A stretch of DNA of 64,000 bases, taken from a virus. Position numbers and translations under genes: made by a program. Below are positions 6,809-15,400 of this stretch, in pieces (within the stretch, counting starts at the first letter, position 1; the number at the start of each line of letters is the position of its first letter). The notes beneath the pieces were generated by a model, which was given only the letters and a program-made list of their open reading frames with translations, searched no databases and was not told the DNA's origin. The DNA lies in IMG/VR virus record IMGVR_UViG_3300036770_008028, positions 1 to 64,000 of that record. One strand, given 5' to 3'.

Positions 6809-8622
6809 CATGAAATCCTTTTGTAGAGATCCATGAGACGAGTTTCTAGTTTTTGTTCAATATCTTCTGCCATGGCACCAAGATTGACTTGACCCGAAGG
6901 ACCTTTGCCGAGATTGCGCATGGCCAGAGGATTATCACCCATGTTGTTGGGATTGACCTGCAGTTTGGGACCGTTGAGTCCACCGGAGATCGTATTAGTG
7001 ATGTAGTCTGTGTCCATGACTTCTGTGTCATCACCAGAGTTGGCTAGATCTTCTTCCATGCGGCAGCGACCTTCGTGCATTTCTCCGCAGGAAGGGCATG
7101 CGTCATGATAGTGACTGGCTGACTCCATGCCGGCCAGTTTGAGAATCTGTGCTAATTTTACAGCATCTTCATCGGTGGCACTGACCGATAGGCTTTTCTT
7201 GCCGTTTTCATCCATGCTCATGTTGATGCTCATACCTTCGGTAAGCATACCGAGTTTGCGTTCAAAACTTTCTGCGATCTGGCCTTCGTATACACCTTTG
7301 CCAAACTGCATGCCGCCCTTCTTAGACTTGGGTGCTTGCTCGGCTGTGGCCACTGAACCTGCCACAGTGGTTTCTTCCACTTCTTCTTTGTCTTCTTCTT
7401 TGGCCTTTTCAGGCAGACCTTTTTCTTTGGTCTTGGCAAACTTTTTCAGTTCTTTGCTGGGCATGTCGGCCATCTCTTTGGAAGCACCGCGCAGTTCACT
7501 CTTGGGGATGTCGCCTTTTTTAGCAGCATAAGCGATGCCGGCAGCGGCACGCTGGGCCTTGCTGACAGCTTTTTCGGCCATGAACTCTTCGTCATCCACT
7601 TCTACATCTACATCCATCTCTTCTTCGTCAGGATTGGCTTTCATGTAGTCGCGGGCTGAATCGATGTATTCTTTGGCCAGCACTATCTTCTTCTGCACCC
7701 ACTCTGGCAAGTTCTCATCATCGTCCAGGATGTCCTGCAGTTCTCGGGCAGCGTCTTCAATGGTGCGGGCCTGGCTCTTGGCCATCTCGCCTTCTTCATC
7801 GTACTCGTCTTTGTCGTAGTCTTCTTCCATGCGCATCAGTTTGCTACGACCCGAGGGGCCTTTGGCTCCCAGGCTACGCTTTGAACCCTTGGGGCGACCA
7901 CGGCCTCGCTTCACAACATTGCCTTCCGCATCCTGCTCTTCAGGAGCATCCACAGGTTCCAGTGTCGTGACTCTGCGGCGACCATCTAATTCTTGATAGC
8001 GTTTGCGGGTGCCATCCTTGAATGTCACAACATAGTCATCGCTGCGACCTTCTACTTCGGCACCGATGCCACGATACTGCGCTTTCTTGTCCATGAACTC
8101 CACATAGCCTTCGTCCATGCGTTTTTCATCAGAAGTGTCTCCAGTGACACGGTATACCTTGTCGTTCAATCGGAAGGTGGGTTTGCCTGCTTTGATAGCA
8201 GCCATACGAGCCTGTGTAAATTCGTTGCCTTCTTCTACATCTGCTTCGTCGATACTTTCTTTGGCACGCAGTTTGGCCAGCACGGCACCGGCCACTTTCT
8301 CGCCACGCTCTTTGCTACCATAACGTTTGGCGGCATCAGCAGCGATTTTACTAAACTGCTTGCCAGGTTTGCCGATGTCCTTGCCAGCACGTGCGGCCTT
8401 GGCCGAATAGTTACTTTCGTCCGTGAGCGATGATACCACTGCACTGGCCGCACCTCTCAAGGCCGTCGCTGCCAAGGGTCCAAGCTCTTTGACCTGTTGC
8501 TTGGCAGCCTGGCTGATGGGCTCTTCACGATCTCCATCACGGTCGATGTCGGGAAAATCTGGTTTGCTGCCTTTGCCTTCCAGCAGTTTCATTTTGTTGA
8601 GTATATCATACATGTTGTTCAT
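6808..8622 (-). CDS. Large head-associated protein with AT-hook and DUF3008-like segment
   Basis: A 604-residue mosaic of strongly charged segments. Residues 83-120 (GKPGKQFSKIAADAAKRYG...) are a basic helical motif common in phage proteins. Residues 239-249 (RGRGRPKGSKR) are a textbook AT-hook DNA-binding motif. Residues 265-350 are very acidic. Residues 351-406 (AVSKAQRAAAGIAYAAKKG ... FAKTKEKGLPEK) match the DUF3008 pattern. C509, C512 and C520 (CPSCGEMHEGRC) form a partial zinc-knuckle-like cluster. The N-terminus NKMKLLE-GKG contains an L-x-E site that gp21 could cut. Location among capsid-targeted genes, plus the DNA-binding motif, suggests it contacts packaged DNA; this is inference. 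Confidence 0.6.
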   Translation of the reverse strand: MNNMYDILNKMKLLEGKGSKPDFPDIDRDGDREEPISQAAKQQVKELGPLAATALRGAASAVVSSLTDESNYSAKAARAGKDIGKPGKQFSKIAADAAKRYGSKERGEKVAGAVLAKLRAKESIDEADVEEGNEFTQARMAAIKAGKPTFRLNDKVYRVTGDTSDEKRMDEGYVEFMDKKAQYRGIGAEVEGRSDDYVVTFKDGTRKRYQELDGRRRVTTLEPVDAPEEQDAEGNVVKRGRGRPKGSKRSLGAKGPSGRSKLMRMEEDYDKDEYDEEGEMAKSQARTIEDAARELQDILDDDENLPEWVQKKIVLAKEYIDSARDYMKANPDEEEMDVDVEVDDEEFMAEKAVSKAQRAAAGIAYAAKKGDIPKSELRGASKEMADMPSKELKKFAKTKEKGLPEKAKEEDKEEVEETTVAGSVATAEQAPKSKKGGMQFGKGVYEGQIAESFERKLGMLTEGMSINMSMDENGKKSLSVSATDEDAVKLAQILKLAGMESASHYHDACPSCGEMHEGRCRMEEDLANSGDDTEVMDTDYITNTISGGLNGPKLQVNPNNMGDNPLAMRNLGKGPSGQVNLGAMAEDIEQKLETRLMDLYKRIS

Positions 8623-8632
8623 TGCAAGATCC

Positions 8633-9235
8633 TTATTTCTGGAAGCCAGTGGCTGGTCGGGGCGGTCGTTTGACCGTGGTCATGGGGCTTTTCACACCCA
8701 TGGGCAAATCGTTAGTGGTTTCAGCCGGAGGTGTACGTCCACCAGCCACGGTCCATGTGGCCTCGGCCGCTGAGTTCTTGACCACTTCTTTGTCTGCACC
8801 CACTGCCGAATAATCTTTCTTAAGATCGTTTTGCTCTTTGGTATTGGCAGGATACGGTGTGTTCAGCAAAGGATCGCCCTGTGTTTCTATGCCCATGAGT
8901 TCGCGATCCATGCCTTCGGCCCAGTTCAGTTGATTGGTGCAGATGCGATCGGCATTCAGTCCCAACAACTCTGCGATCTGTTGTATTTGTGGAGGAGTGG
9001 CCGGATAACGCACAGTGACATCGATCATGGTCACACGTTCATTTGCGAAGGCTGGAAAGTCCTGCGGACGGCTCAGTATGGGGGTCTTCTTGGGTTCAGA
9101 AATCTTCACAGGATCAAACTTTTTGAGTTTTTCCTGGAACTGCTTCATGAACTCAGAGTCCACGTCACCCACGATTTTGATGCGATAATCGAAGGTTTTT
9201 TCGCTTTCTGTGAGGTATTGGGCAAGTGTTTTCAT
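8633..9235 (-). CDS. Capsid-targeted virion protein, unknown function
   Basis: A 200-residue protein starting MKTLAQYLTE-SEK, nearly the same targeting peptide as at 5594-6808 and similar to the T4 internal-protein leader; gp21 should cut after LTE (residues 8-10). The body (FDYRIKIVGDVDSEFMKQF ... VTVRYPATPPQIQQIAELLG) looks like a small alpha/beta domain. The last 60 residues are Pro/Thr-rich and low in structure. It is the first gene of the 1.2-9.2 kb run: a late promoter (TAAATA at 9258-9253) and AGGAAC precede the ATG. I recognise it as conserved in marine T4-like phages, function unknown. Confidence 0.65.
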   Translation of the reverse strand: MKTLAQYLTESEKTFDYRIKIVGDVDSEFMKQFQEKLKKFDPVKISEPKKTPILSRPQDFPAFANERVTMIDVTVRYPATPPQIQQIAELLGLNADRICTNQLNWAEGMDRELMGIETQGDPLLNTPYPANTKEQNDLKKDYSAVGADKEVVKNSAAEATWTVAGGRTPPAETTNDLPMGVKSPMTTVKRPPRPATGFQK

Positions 9236-9252
9236 TTGGGGTTCCTATCGTA

Positions 9253-9258
9253 TATTTA
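9253..9258 (-). promoter_or_regulatory. Late promoter
   Basis: CTAAATATAC, 17 nt before the ATG of the capsid-targeted gene 8633-9235, with AGGAAC in between. Confidence 0.6.
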
Positions 9259-9264
9259 GCGTGA

Positions 9265-9765
9265 TCACGTTTTTGGAATATCGCTGTCTCTCTGCAGCAG
9301 ATGTCGCAGCAGTTCGTTACGATCTAACACATGACCCTGGGCTGTGGGTACCGAAGGATCTTCGGAGCCACCTTCGCGATCCAGTTTGAGTTTCTTCATC
9401 TGCAGATCGATCATCTTGAGTTTCTTGTTCATCTTGGCTGTCTTGGCCGTGATGGCATGGCCCAGCATCTGGCTGGCCACGGCAAATATCTCCGAGGCAT
9501 ATCGGCTGTCCACGTTCATGCCCAGATCCATGAGATTGTCAAACTCTCGAGAAGCCTTGGCGGCCAAGTCATCCATCTCTTGATCTGATGCATCTAGTCC
9601 GCGGACTGCTGGGAGGGCTGCTTCGATCTTGTCAAGAGCAACCAGAGTCTCTGGCAGGACGGGCAACTGCGACGCATCGCTGCCAGTCTGGTCGTCAGAG
9701 TCGGTGATTTCTGTATCATCTTCTGTGCGCGGTAGATCGAACAATTCTTCGAGGCGTTTTGTCAT
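9265..9765 (-). CDS. 16: Small terminase subunit gp16
   Basis: A 166-residue protein with the hallmarks of T4-like small terminase: an acidic N-terminus (MTKRLEELFDLP), then DKIEAALPAVRGLDASDQEMDDLA and a long helical core (LMDLGMNVDSRYASEIFAVASQMLGHAITAKTAKMNKKLKMID, split here for reading) that forms the oligomerising coiled coil. gp16 recognises phage DNA and stimulates the gp17 motor; gp17 is not in this window. The start is the ATG at 9765, only 4 nt after a TAAATA late promoter, and no Shine-Dalgarno fits between them; an upstream alternative would overlap gp4 and lacks support. Confidence 0.85.
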   Translation of the reverse strand: MTKRLEELFDLPRTEDDTEITDSDDQTGSDASQLPVLPETLVALDKIEAALPAVRGLDASDQEMDDLAAKASREFDNLMDLGMNVDSRYASEIFAVASQMLGHAITAKTAKMNKKLKMIDLQMKKLKLDREGGSEDPSVPTAQGHVLDRNELLRHLLQRDSDIPKT

Positions 9766-9769
9766 GCGG

Positions 9770-9775
9770 TATTTA
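9770..9775 (-). promoter_or_regulatory. Late promoter, leaderless type (gp16)
   Basis: GGTAAATACCGC-ATG: TAAATA ends 4 nt before the gp16 ATG. The box is flanked by the end of gp4. Confidence 0.6.
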
Positions 9776-9778
9776 CCG

Positions 9779-10210
9779 CTATTTTGCACCGTTTCGGAAG
9801 ATATCGTCTTCTGTAATCACCCGGAAAGTGAGTCCTTGACGGCGGCACCATTTGGTCGCAGCATCCCATTTAGCGTAGTTCACGGCCACTATGGCCCGAT
9901 CGCGGGCCGTGGCCTTGCTTTCGATCACGCTCTGCTTCTTGGGTTTGATTTCTATAACCTCGGCACGCAGGGTGTTGTCACGATTGCGATAGGTTATCAG
10001 GAAATCCGGCACATAGTTGGTCATCTTGCCCGTGAGCGGATGTCGATAAGGTATCACAATGCTTTCTGATGCCCACTGCATGATGTTGTTGTTGGTATCA
10101 CAGAATCTCATGAACGCATGCTCCCAGCCAGAGCGATACCTGGGTTCCCGTTTACCTACGTATTTGTTAGGGTTAGTGATACGATAAATGCCCTGCGCAA
10201 ACTTGCTCAT
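9779..10210 (-). CDS. 4: Head completion protein gp4 (TnsA-like nuclease fold)
   Basis: A 143-residue protein that aligns with T4 gp4 over its length: an N-terminal YRSGWEHAFMRFCD helix, then W-SESIVIPY, a PDFLITY strand, EVIEIKPKKQ and a C-terminal FRVITEDDIF. The E...D-F...E-I-K-P-K pattern is the restriction-endonuclease/TnsA-like active site. gp4 acts late in head completion, finishing DNA ends or the portal vertex before tail attachment. It overlaps the next upstream gene by 4 bp, and its 3' end lies against the promoter of gp16. Confidence 0.85.
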   Translation of the reverse strand: MSKFAQGIYRITNPNKYVGKREPRYRSGWEHAFMRFCDTNNNIMQWASESIVIPYRHPLTGKMTNYVPDFLITYRNRDNTLRAEVIEIKPKKQSVIESKATARDRAIVAVNYAKWDAATKWCRRQGLTFRVITEDDIFRNGAK

Positions 10211-10566
10211 GGTAACACATTGCGTGCGGTGTAGAAGTTGGGTGTGACCGCGGCATTCACTCCCAGCAAGGTAGTGTTGCTGCGGAGACCATTGAGATAG
10301 TAGGCCAAGGTAGCCGTGAGTTGGATCTGATCCATGTCCTGTATCTCTGACAGCAGGGTCAGCACATCTGTGCGCGTCTCTTGGGCCACACGGAACAAGG
10401 TAGTGGTGAAATTTTCAGCAGCGTCTTTGGTAGCAAACACCGATTCAAAATAACCGTTGACGATGTCGTAGGTATTAGCGTCTACTTCAACGGCAAAATC
10501 ATAGAATTCATCGAACACCCTGACGGTGAGATCCACTGCGGGGTTGATAGCATTTACAGTGCCCAT
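10207..10566 (-). CDS. Conserved T4-like phage protein, probable virion component
   Basis: A 119-residue protein (VRVFDEFYDFAVEVDANTYDIVNGYF ... AAENFTTTLFRVAQETRTDVLTLL ... AYYLNGLRSNTTLLGV). This helical pattern is familiar from marine T4-like phages, where it lies near tail genes; I know no assigned function. It overlaps gp4 at its 3' end by 4 bp and abuts the baseplate tube gene upstream (shared base at 10566), so it is translated with them. Confidence 0.55.
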   Translation of the reverse strand: MGTVNAINPAVDLTVRVFDEFYDFAVEVDANTYDIVNGYFESVFATKDAAENFTTTLFRVAQETRTDVLTLLSEIQDMDQIQLTATLAYYLNGLRSNTTLLGVNAAVTPNFYTARNVLP

Positions 10567-11729
10567 TATAAGCTGGATCCTCGAGGTGGTGTTGGAAAGA
10601 TTGGTCCAAAAGGCCGGGTGTTTATGGCAGACTGCACGCCGGCCTGATTTCGTACCTGGCCCGGAATGGTATTGCGTAAAACATCCTTGACCGCGGCATT
10701 GGCTTCTTCATTGGCGATGGCTTTGAGATCCTTGCCTTTGAAGGTCTGGTATACCGTGCCGGCTTTTTGTACCGCGCCAATCAGGCTGCCCACGGTACCG
10801 CTTTGGAGATCTTCGTAGATGCCGATGCCGGCATCCAAGAGTCCGCCCTGTCCCAGTATGCTCTGTGTGCCTCCGGGTCGATTCAATGGACTCTGTACCT
10901 GATCGTAGTGTTCGGGGCTGGCAAAACCCTGCACGTTGGTATCAGGTCTGCTGCTGCCAATGGCACCAGAGTAATATTTCACAGTTTCGTAGCGTATGGT
11001 CATGATGTTGGTCATGATACCATTGCCTTGGTAATAATCATACTGATCATGATTCCAATCAGTGATCATGGGATTGATCAACACATACTCCACAAATTTG
11101 TGTTGATTGAATCCATAGATAGATATATCTTTGAAGAACGGGGGTTTACCTCCGGTGCCGCTGGGTCCAGAGGTACCATTGGCGCTGTCTTCGTAGCTTT
11201 CTCCTATGTAGCCCCAGTCGTTGACATATCTATCGGCCGAGTAAATATCTCGATTATTGTAACTGAATCCCGCTGTGCGATTGGCATTTACACCATTCGC
11301 ACCGTTCATGGCAGATTGTCCACGATAGGGCTGGCTGGGATCTTTGTAGTAATAGGCATAGTAGTTGTACCATAGCGTGCGCACGAGGTCCCCTCCGTCG
11401 TCGTGCAGTGTGGCTCGCACAGGTTGATAGTTGATTTTTTTCTGTACCAGACGTTTGCGATTGTACTGATTGAGAACTTCCACATCTATATCGTACTTGG
11501 GTAGTTCTATGTCTTTGACCAAGAGTCCTATGGTACTGGTGTCGTTGTTGCCAAAAACCTGACGCAGGGCCGGAATGTCACTGTTGATATTGAAGTACAC
11601 ATGGAATAGGAATTTGAACCGCGGCGAGTTTTCGTAACCGTTGGTACGAAAAGTCTTGCTCGCATGGGTGTAATCTTTGAGATAGTCATTCCCAAAGAAG
11701 GTTTTGAGGAAATCCTGCCCAAAGGCCAT
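10566..11729 (-). CDS. Baseplate/tail-tube initiator-like protein (gp54/gp48 type)
   Basis: A 387-residue protein opening MAFGQDFLKTFFGNDYLKD, followed by THASKTFRTNGYENSPRFKFLFHVYF. The beta-rich middle (VKDIELPKYDIDVEVLNQYNRKRLVQKK, then MITDWNHDQYDY ... MTIRYETVKYYSG) has the strand pattern of tail-tube-like folds used by T4 gp19, gp48 and gp54. It is directly upstream of gp4-region genes and downstream of gp19 on the same strand. The likely role is to cap the baseplate hub and nucleate the tube. Assignment between gp54 and gp48 is uncertain, because another tube-cap candidate is at 54202-56238. Confidence 0.55.
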   Translation of the reverse strand: MAFGQDFLKTFFGNDYLKDYTHASKTFRTNGYENSPRFKFLFHVYFNINSDIPALRQVFGNNDTSTIGLLVKDIELPKYDIDVEVLNQYNRKRLVQKKINYQPVRATLHDDGGDLVRTLWYNYYAYYYKDPSQPYRGQSAMNGANGVNANRTAGFSYNNRDIYSADRYVNDWGYIGESYEDSANGTSGPSGTGGKPPFFKDISIYGFNQHKFVEYVLINPMITDWNHDQYDYYQGNGIMTNIMTIRYETVKYYSGAIGSSRPDTNVQGFASPEHYDQVQSPLNRPGGTQSILGQGGLLDAGIGIYEDLQSGTVGSLIGAVQKAGTVYQTFKGKDLKAIANEEANAAVKDVLRNTIPGQVRNQAGVQSAINTRPFGPIFPTPPRGSSL

Positions 11730-11736
11730 GGAAGGA

Positions 11737-12354
11737 TTATCCTGTGATCACGTCGTTGACAGTTCTCGCGACCTGAGAGCCAACACCTGACCCCAGAGGA
11801 GTCTGCACAGCGTTATCGAAACGTATGGACAGTGATATGGTCATTGGACCTGAATCGCCATAGTTGGCATCGTTGTAGTTGGCTGACTGGAGATAGCATC
11901 CATACAGTTCCCATGTTTCCAGCACGTTGGGAGTGGCGGCACCGTTGCCACCATCCAGCACTTCAAATCTGGTCTGGAATTTGTAGTCTATGCCCGAAGC
12001 GGCGGAAGCCTGTTCCATGAAGTCCAATTGCTTCTGCAGTTGTTCGCCCACCAGGCGTGTGACCTGGCCCGAAGCATCATCACGTAGGTTGGCTGTGACC
12101 ATCTCCCAGGTGTACTTGCCTGCGAGATACAAGCGGCTGTTGTAGATCTCGATGGGCACATCTTCGAAACTGACCGACGGTCGGGTAAAATCGATGACCT
12201 GCTTGGTGAGCTCGGTTCTTGGTGTGCTCACACCAAAGTTTTCGAATACCACCCGGAAGCGGTATTTCATCTTGGGCATGAGCAGGCCTTGGTTTGGATT
12301 GCTCTGATCGCTTGCCAAAGGCACCGTCATTCTTGTGAGTGATGAAACGGCCAT
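11737..12354 (-). CDS. 19: Tail tube protein gp19
   Basis: A 205-residue protein with the gp19 layout: LMPKMKYRFRVVFENFG near the N-terminus, LTKQVIDFTRPSVSFEDVPIEIYNS, a W-MVTANLRDD strand and a C-terminal W-LYGCYLQSANYND...MTISLSIRFDNA. gp19 hexamers stack on the baseplate to make the inner tail tube. The start has AGGAG 8-12 nt upstream and a late promoter (ATAAATA, 12383-12378) 23 nt upstream, just after the gp18 terminator. It thus has its own transcript start, which suits a protein needed in high copy number. Confidence 0.9.
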   Translation of the reverse strand: MAVSSLTRMTVPLASDQSNPNQGLLMPKMKYRFRVVFENFGVSTPRTELTKQVIDFTRPSVSFEDVPIEIYNSRLYLAGKYTWEMVTANLRDDASGQVTRLVGEQLQKQLDFMEQASAASGIDYKFQTRFEVLDGGNGAATPNVLETWELYGCYLQSANYNDANYGDSGPMTISLSIRFDNAVQTPLGSGVGSQVARTVNDVITG

Positions 12355-12377
12355 GTTTGTGTTCTCCTATATGCAAT

Positions 12378-12383
12378 TATTTA
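12378..12383 (-). promoter_or_regulatory. Late promoter (gp19)
   Basis: CATAAATAAT, 23 nt before the gp19 ATG, directly behind the gp18 terminator. Confidence 0.65.
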
Positions 12384-12397
12384 TGTCCTCTGAGGTC

Positions 12398-12424
12398 AAA
12401 AAAAATGGGGGTCGAAACCCCCAT
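12398..12424 (-). terminator. Rho-independent terminator behind gp18
   Basis: On the minus strand ATGGGGGT pairs with ACCCCCAT around the loop TTCG, followed by a run of eight T residues. The loop and GC-rich stem make it one of the strongest terminators here. It isolates gp18 from gp19. Confidence 0.85.
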
Positions 12425-12444
12425 TTCCTGTTCTAGCGGTGCCG

Positions 12445-15400
12445 TTACACGGTGGCCGACGAAGCGACTTGACCGGCTGCGATCTCACCAGTGTTCTTGA
12501 TCCTCAACGGGATGTAGATGAACTCAATGGCCTTCACGGGCTCGATAGCGATGTCCACATACAGTTCGTTGCGATCAATGCGTGCTGGAGTATTGTTTGA
12601 TTCATCACACACCACCAGGTAATCATAGATACCACGTTTGGCCACAAGATCAATCATCAAGCCGTCAATGGCGTTGGTGATTTCGTTGCGTGTGATCTGG
12701 TCATTGGGCTCGAACACAAATGTTTTGCCAATCTCGTCCAGTCTTCCACGTATAAACGCGATCAGGCGTGCGACGTTGATGCGATCCAGGGCACTGGCAG
12801 TACCTGCTTCTGTCTTATTGCCATAGTTGGTGATGCCTACTCCGGGAATAAAGGTGATCGGATTGATACGATTGGTATACAGAACATCGCGAATTCCTTG
12901 TCCGGTGGCAATGGTTTCAAACTCTCCGGTCTGGCCATTGACGTAACCCAAACGCTCGGCGTTGTCAATCACACCACGGCGCACACCTGCTGGTGCCAAC
13001 CAGGGAAAGGCAACTTCGTCGTTGCGGATGATGGTACGCACCATCATGTGGCTGGGAGGTTGCACCACGGGCGAACCCGATAGGTCTGTGGTCTGGCAGG
13101 AAGGATAGAATGTGGCCAGATACACGTCACTCGTGACCAGTCCATCCTCGCTGTCTGCGCCTGCTGCGGCTGCATTGGTAGCCCAGGCAGTGATGGCATC
13201 ACCAGTGGGCGGCAAACGCAAAGGCGTGTCACCAACTACGAAACCGGTGTTGTCTCTCTCGTTGTTCAAGGCCACCATGTTGGGGATCAGTTCTGGATAC
13301 TGAGGGCAGGCGATGAGATTGAACTGCACCTGCTCTTCACGCAGGGTGTCTTGGGTATCGATAGCAGATTTCATGGCTGCCACAACGATCTGGCGAACTG
13401 CTTGTCGGCCCATGTAGGGCGAACCATCTGCGCGATTGCCGCTTATGGTTACCCAAGCATTGGTCTCCAGCGGGCTCCAGAACGAAGTATTGCTAGGTGC
13501 GTTTCCGGTGGTAGCAGCGATACACACATACAAAACGGCATTGAAATTAACTTTATCACCCACAGCATATGTGGTCGTGGCTGAATATGATTCAAAATCA
13601 AATGTTGAAGCATTGAAATAGTTGCTTTGGAAGGCTTTGACGTTGAATCCAGATCGGCGTGTGTTGAACAGCAACATGCCTTCCGGAAACAGAGACGCGT
13701 TGGGAGCGTCAATATCCAGATAGTTGCTGGTCAGTAGGCTGGTGATGGTAGGAATGGCTCCGGTCACAGGATCTGTGGTGCCGTTAGGTGCCCAACGTGC
13801 ATCTGCAAACAGGATACCGTTGTCTGTGGTTTGATCTGCGTTGTCAATGGGTACCCATTGCAACACACCATCTACTTCTTGCCAACGATAGATATCTGGA
13901 TACAGTTCCAAGTTGCTGGTGTTTAGCCAGATATCACCTTGTACCAACGGTGTTTCATCGCTCTGCTGTGTGGGAGCCGAAGCCGATACGATAGGACCTG
14001 CTGGATCAGTCTGGGTGAGATTGAACCCACGCACGTCATTGTTCACGGTGCGGTAACCTACGAAACTGCCGTTGTTCTGGATCATGATGTCCACTTCGTC
14101 AATCTCTGAGTAATACCATTGGCGACCGCTGGCAGGGTCTTGATCTGGTTCATTTTCGCTGGCAGTGTATCCTGTGGTACCACCCAATGGCACCCAGTTG
14201 CTGAGTATGAGATCTCCGTCGATACCAGCACGCACGCCTTCTACTGTGGTGTCGATGCCGGCATCATCTATCGGGGTACCAGTTACATCATTTAAAACTA
14301 TCACACCACCAAGGCTGTGTGTGAAAGAAACAGCACCATCAGAGGTTACCGCGGCCGACACAGGAGATCCTGCGGGCAGTGCGGCTGATACTGCTGTGAC
14401 AAACGCAGCGGCAGTGGTTCCCGAAAGCGTGGCAGTCACGGCTGTGGTCAGTGTGCCAGAATTGGCTGCGCTGTACTGGATCGTGAATGAATTACCAGAA
14501 GTGAAAGTTGGAGTGGTGTTGTCGCCAATGATCACTGTGGGTCCAGATACCAAGCGCTCAAACACTTTGAGAGTGAATGTGTTGTTGTACTCATCGCCGG
14601 CATCTTCGGGGCTCACATTGTACTGTGTGTATGTGGTTCCGGCGGCAATGTTACGGCCACCGCCCGACGGATCCAGCGCACGGTTCGCGCTCTGGTCATT
14701 TTCGTACACGGGTGCAGGCTGTGCCACAAACACGCCCAGGGCCGCATCATATCGTTTGATAGAAATATCTGTGCCTTGGTTCACGGGCGAAGTCTGATTC
14801 CAGATCGAGCCAGTGGGGCGACCGCCACCAGTGTCAGTAGTCCTCCAGCGAGGTACTGTGAAGTTTGGACTCTGTTGAAGTTCTGGAGCGAGGTAAGAAG
14901 TAGCAGTCACGCCCAGTGTGGTCAACAGTGCCGAAGTGCTGGCAGCATCGATTACCACGATACCGCCGTCTGCGGACGAACCATCGCTTTCAGCATCGGC
15001 ATCAGCATATAACCACAATTTGTTGCTGGTGCGTGTGAGATTGGTTTCGGCAGTCACTCCCGGAATGGCAGCGGTATTGATGGCAGCCACTAGTCCGGCC
15101 AGGGTATTGTTGGGAGCAGCAGGAACGGCCACCGGAGTGGATCCATTGATTATGATAGTGTGACCAGCAGTGAGAGTGGTGGTCACTGAGTTGGCTCCTT
15201 GCACTGTGGGCCATGAATTTTTCCAGTCATCTGATCCGACCAGCACCCATTCGTTGTCGAGATTCTTGTAATAAACAGGGTTGGCCACATTGGTGGCTAC
15301 CACAGCATAGTCGCCGATGCTGCCAATGTCTTGACTGGGGATACCAGCAGTAAGATTAGTGGTGCTGGTGATCACGATGGGTGTCTGCACTGTAAACGCA

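Noticed and set aside
9265-12354. Large terminase gp17 expected next to gp16
   Set aside because: No frame here has the Walker A/B ATPase and nuclease motifs of gp17; it must lie outside the window.
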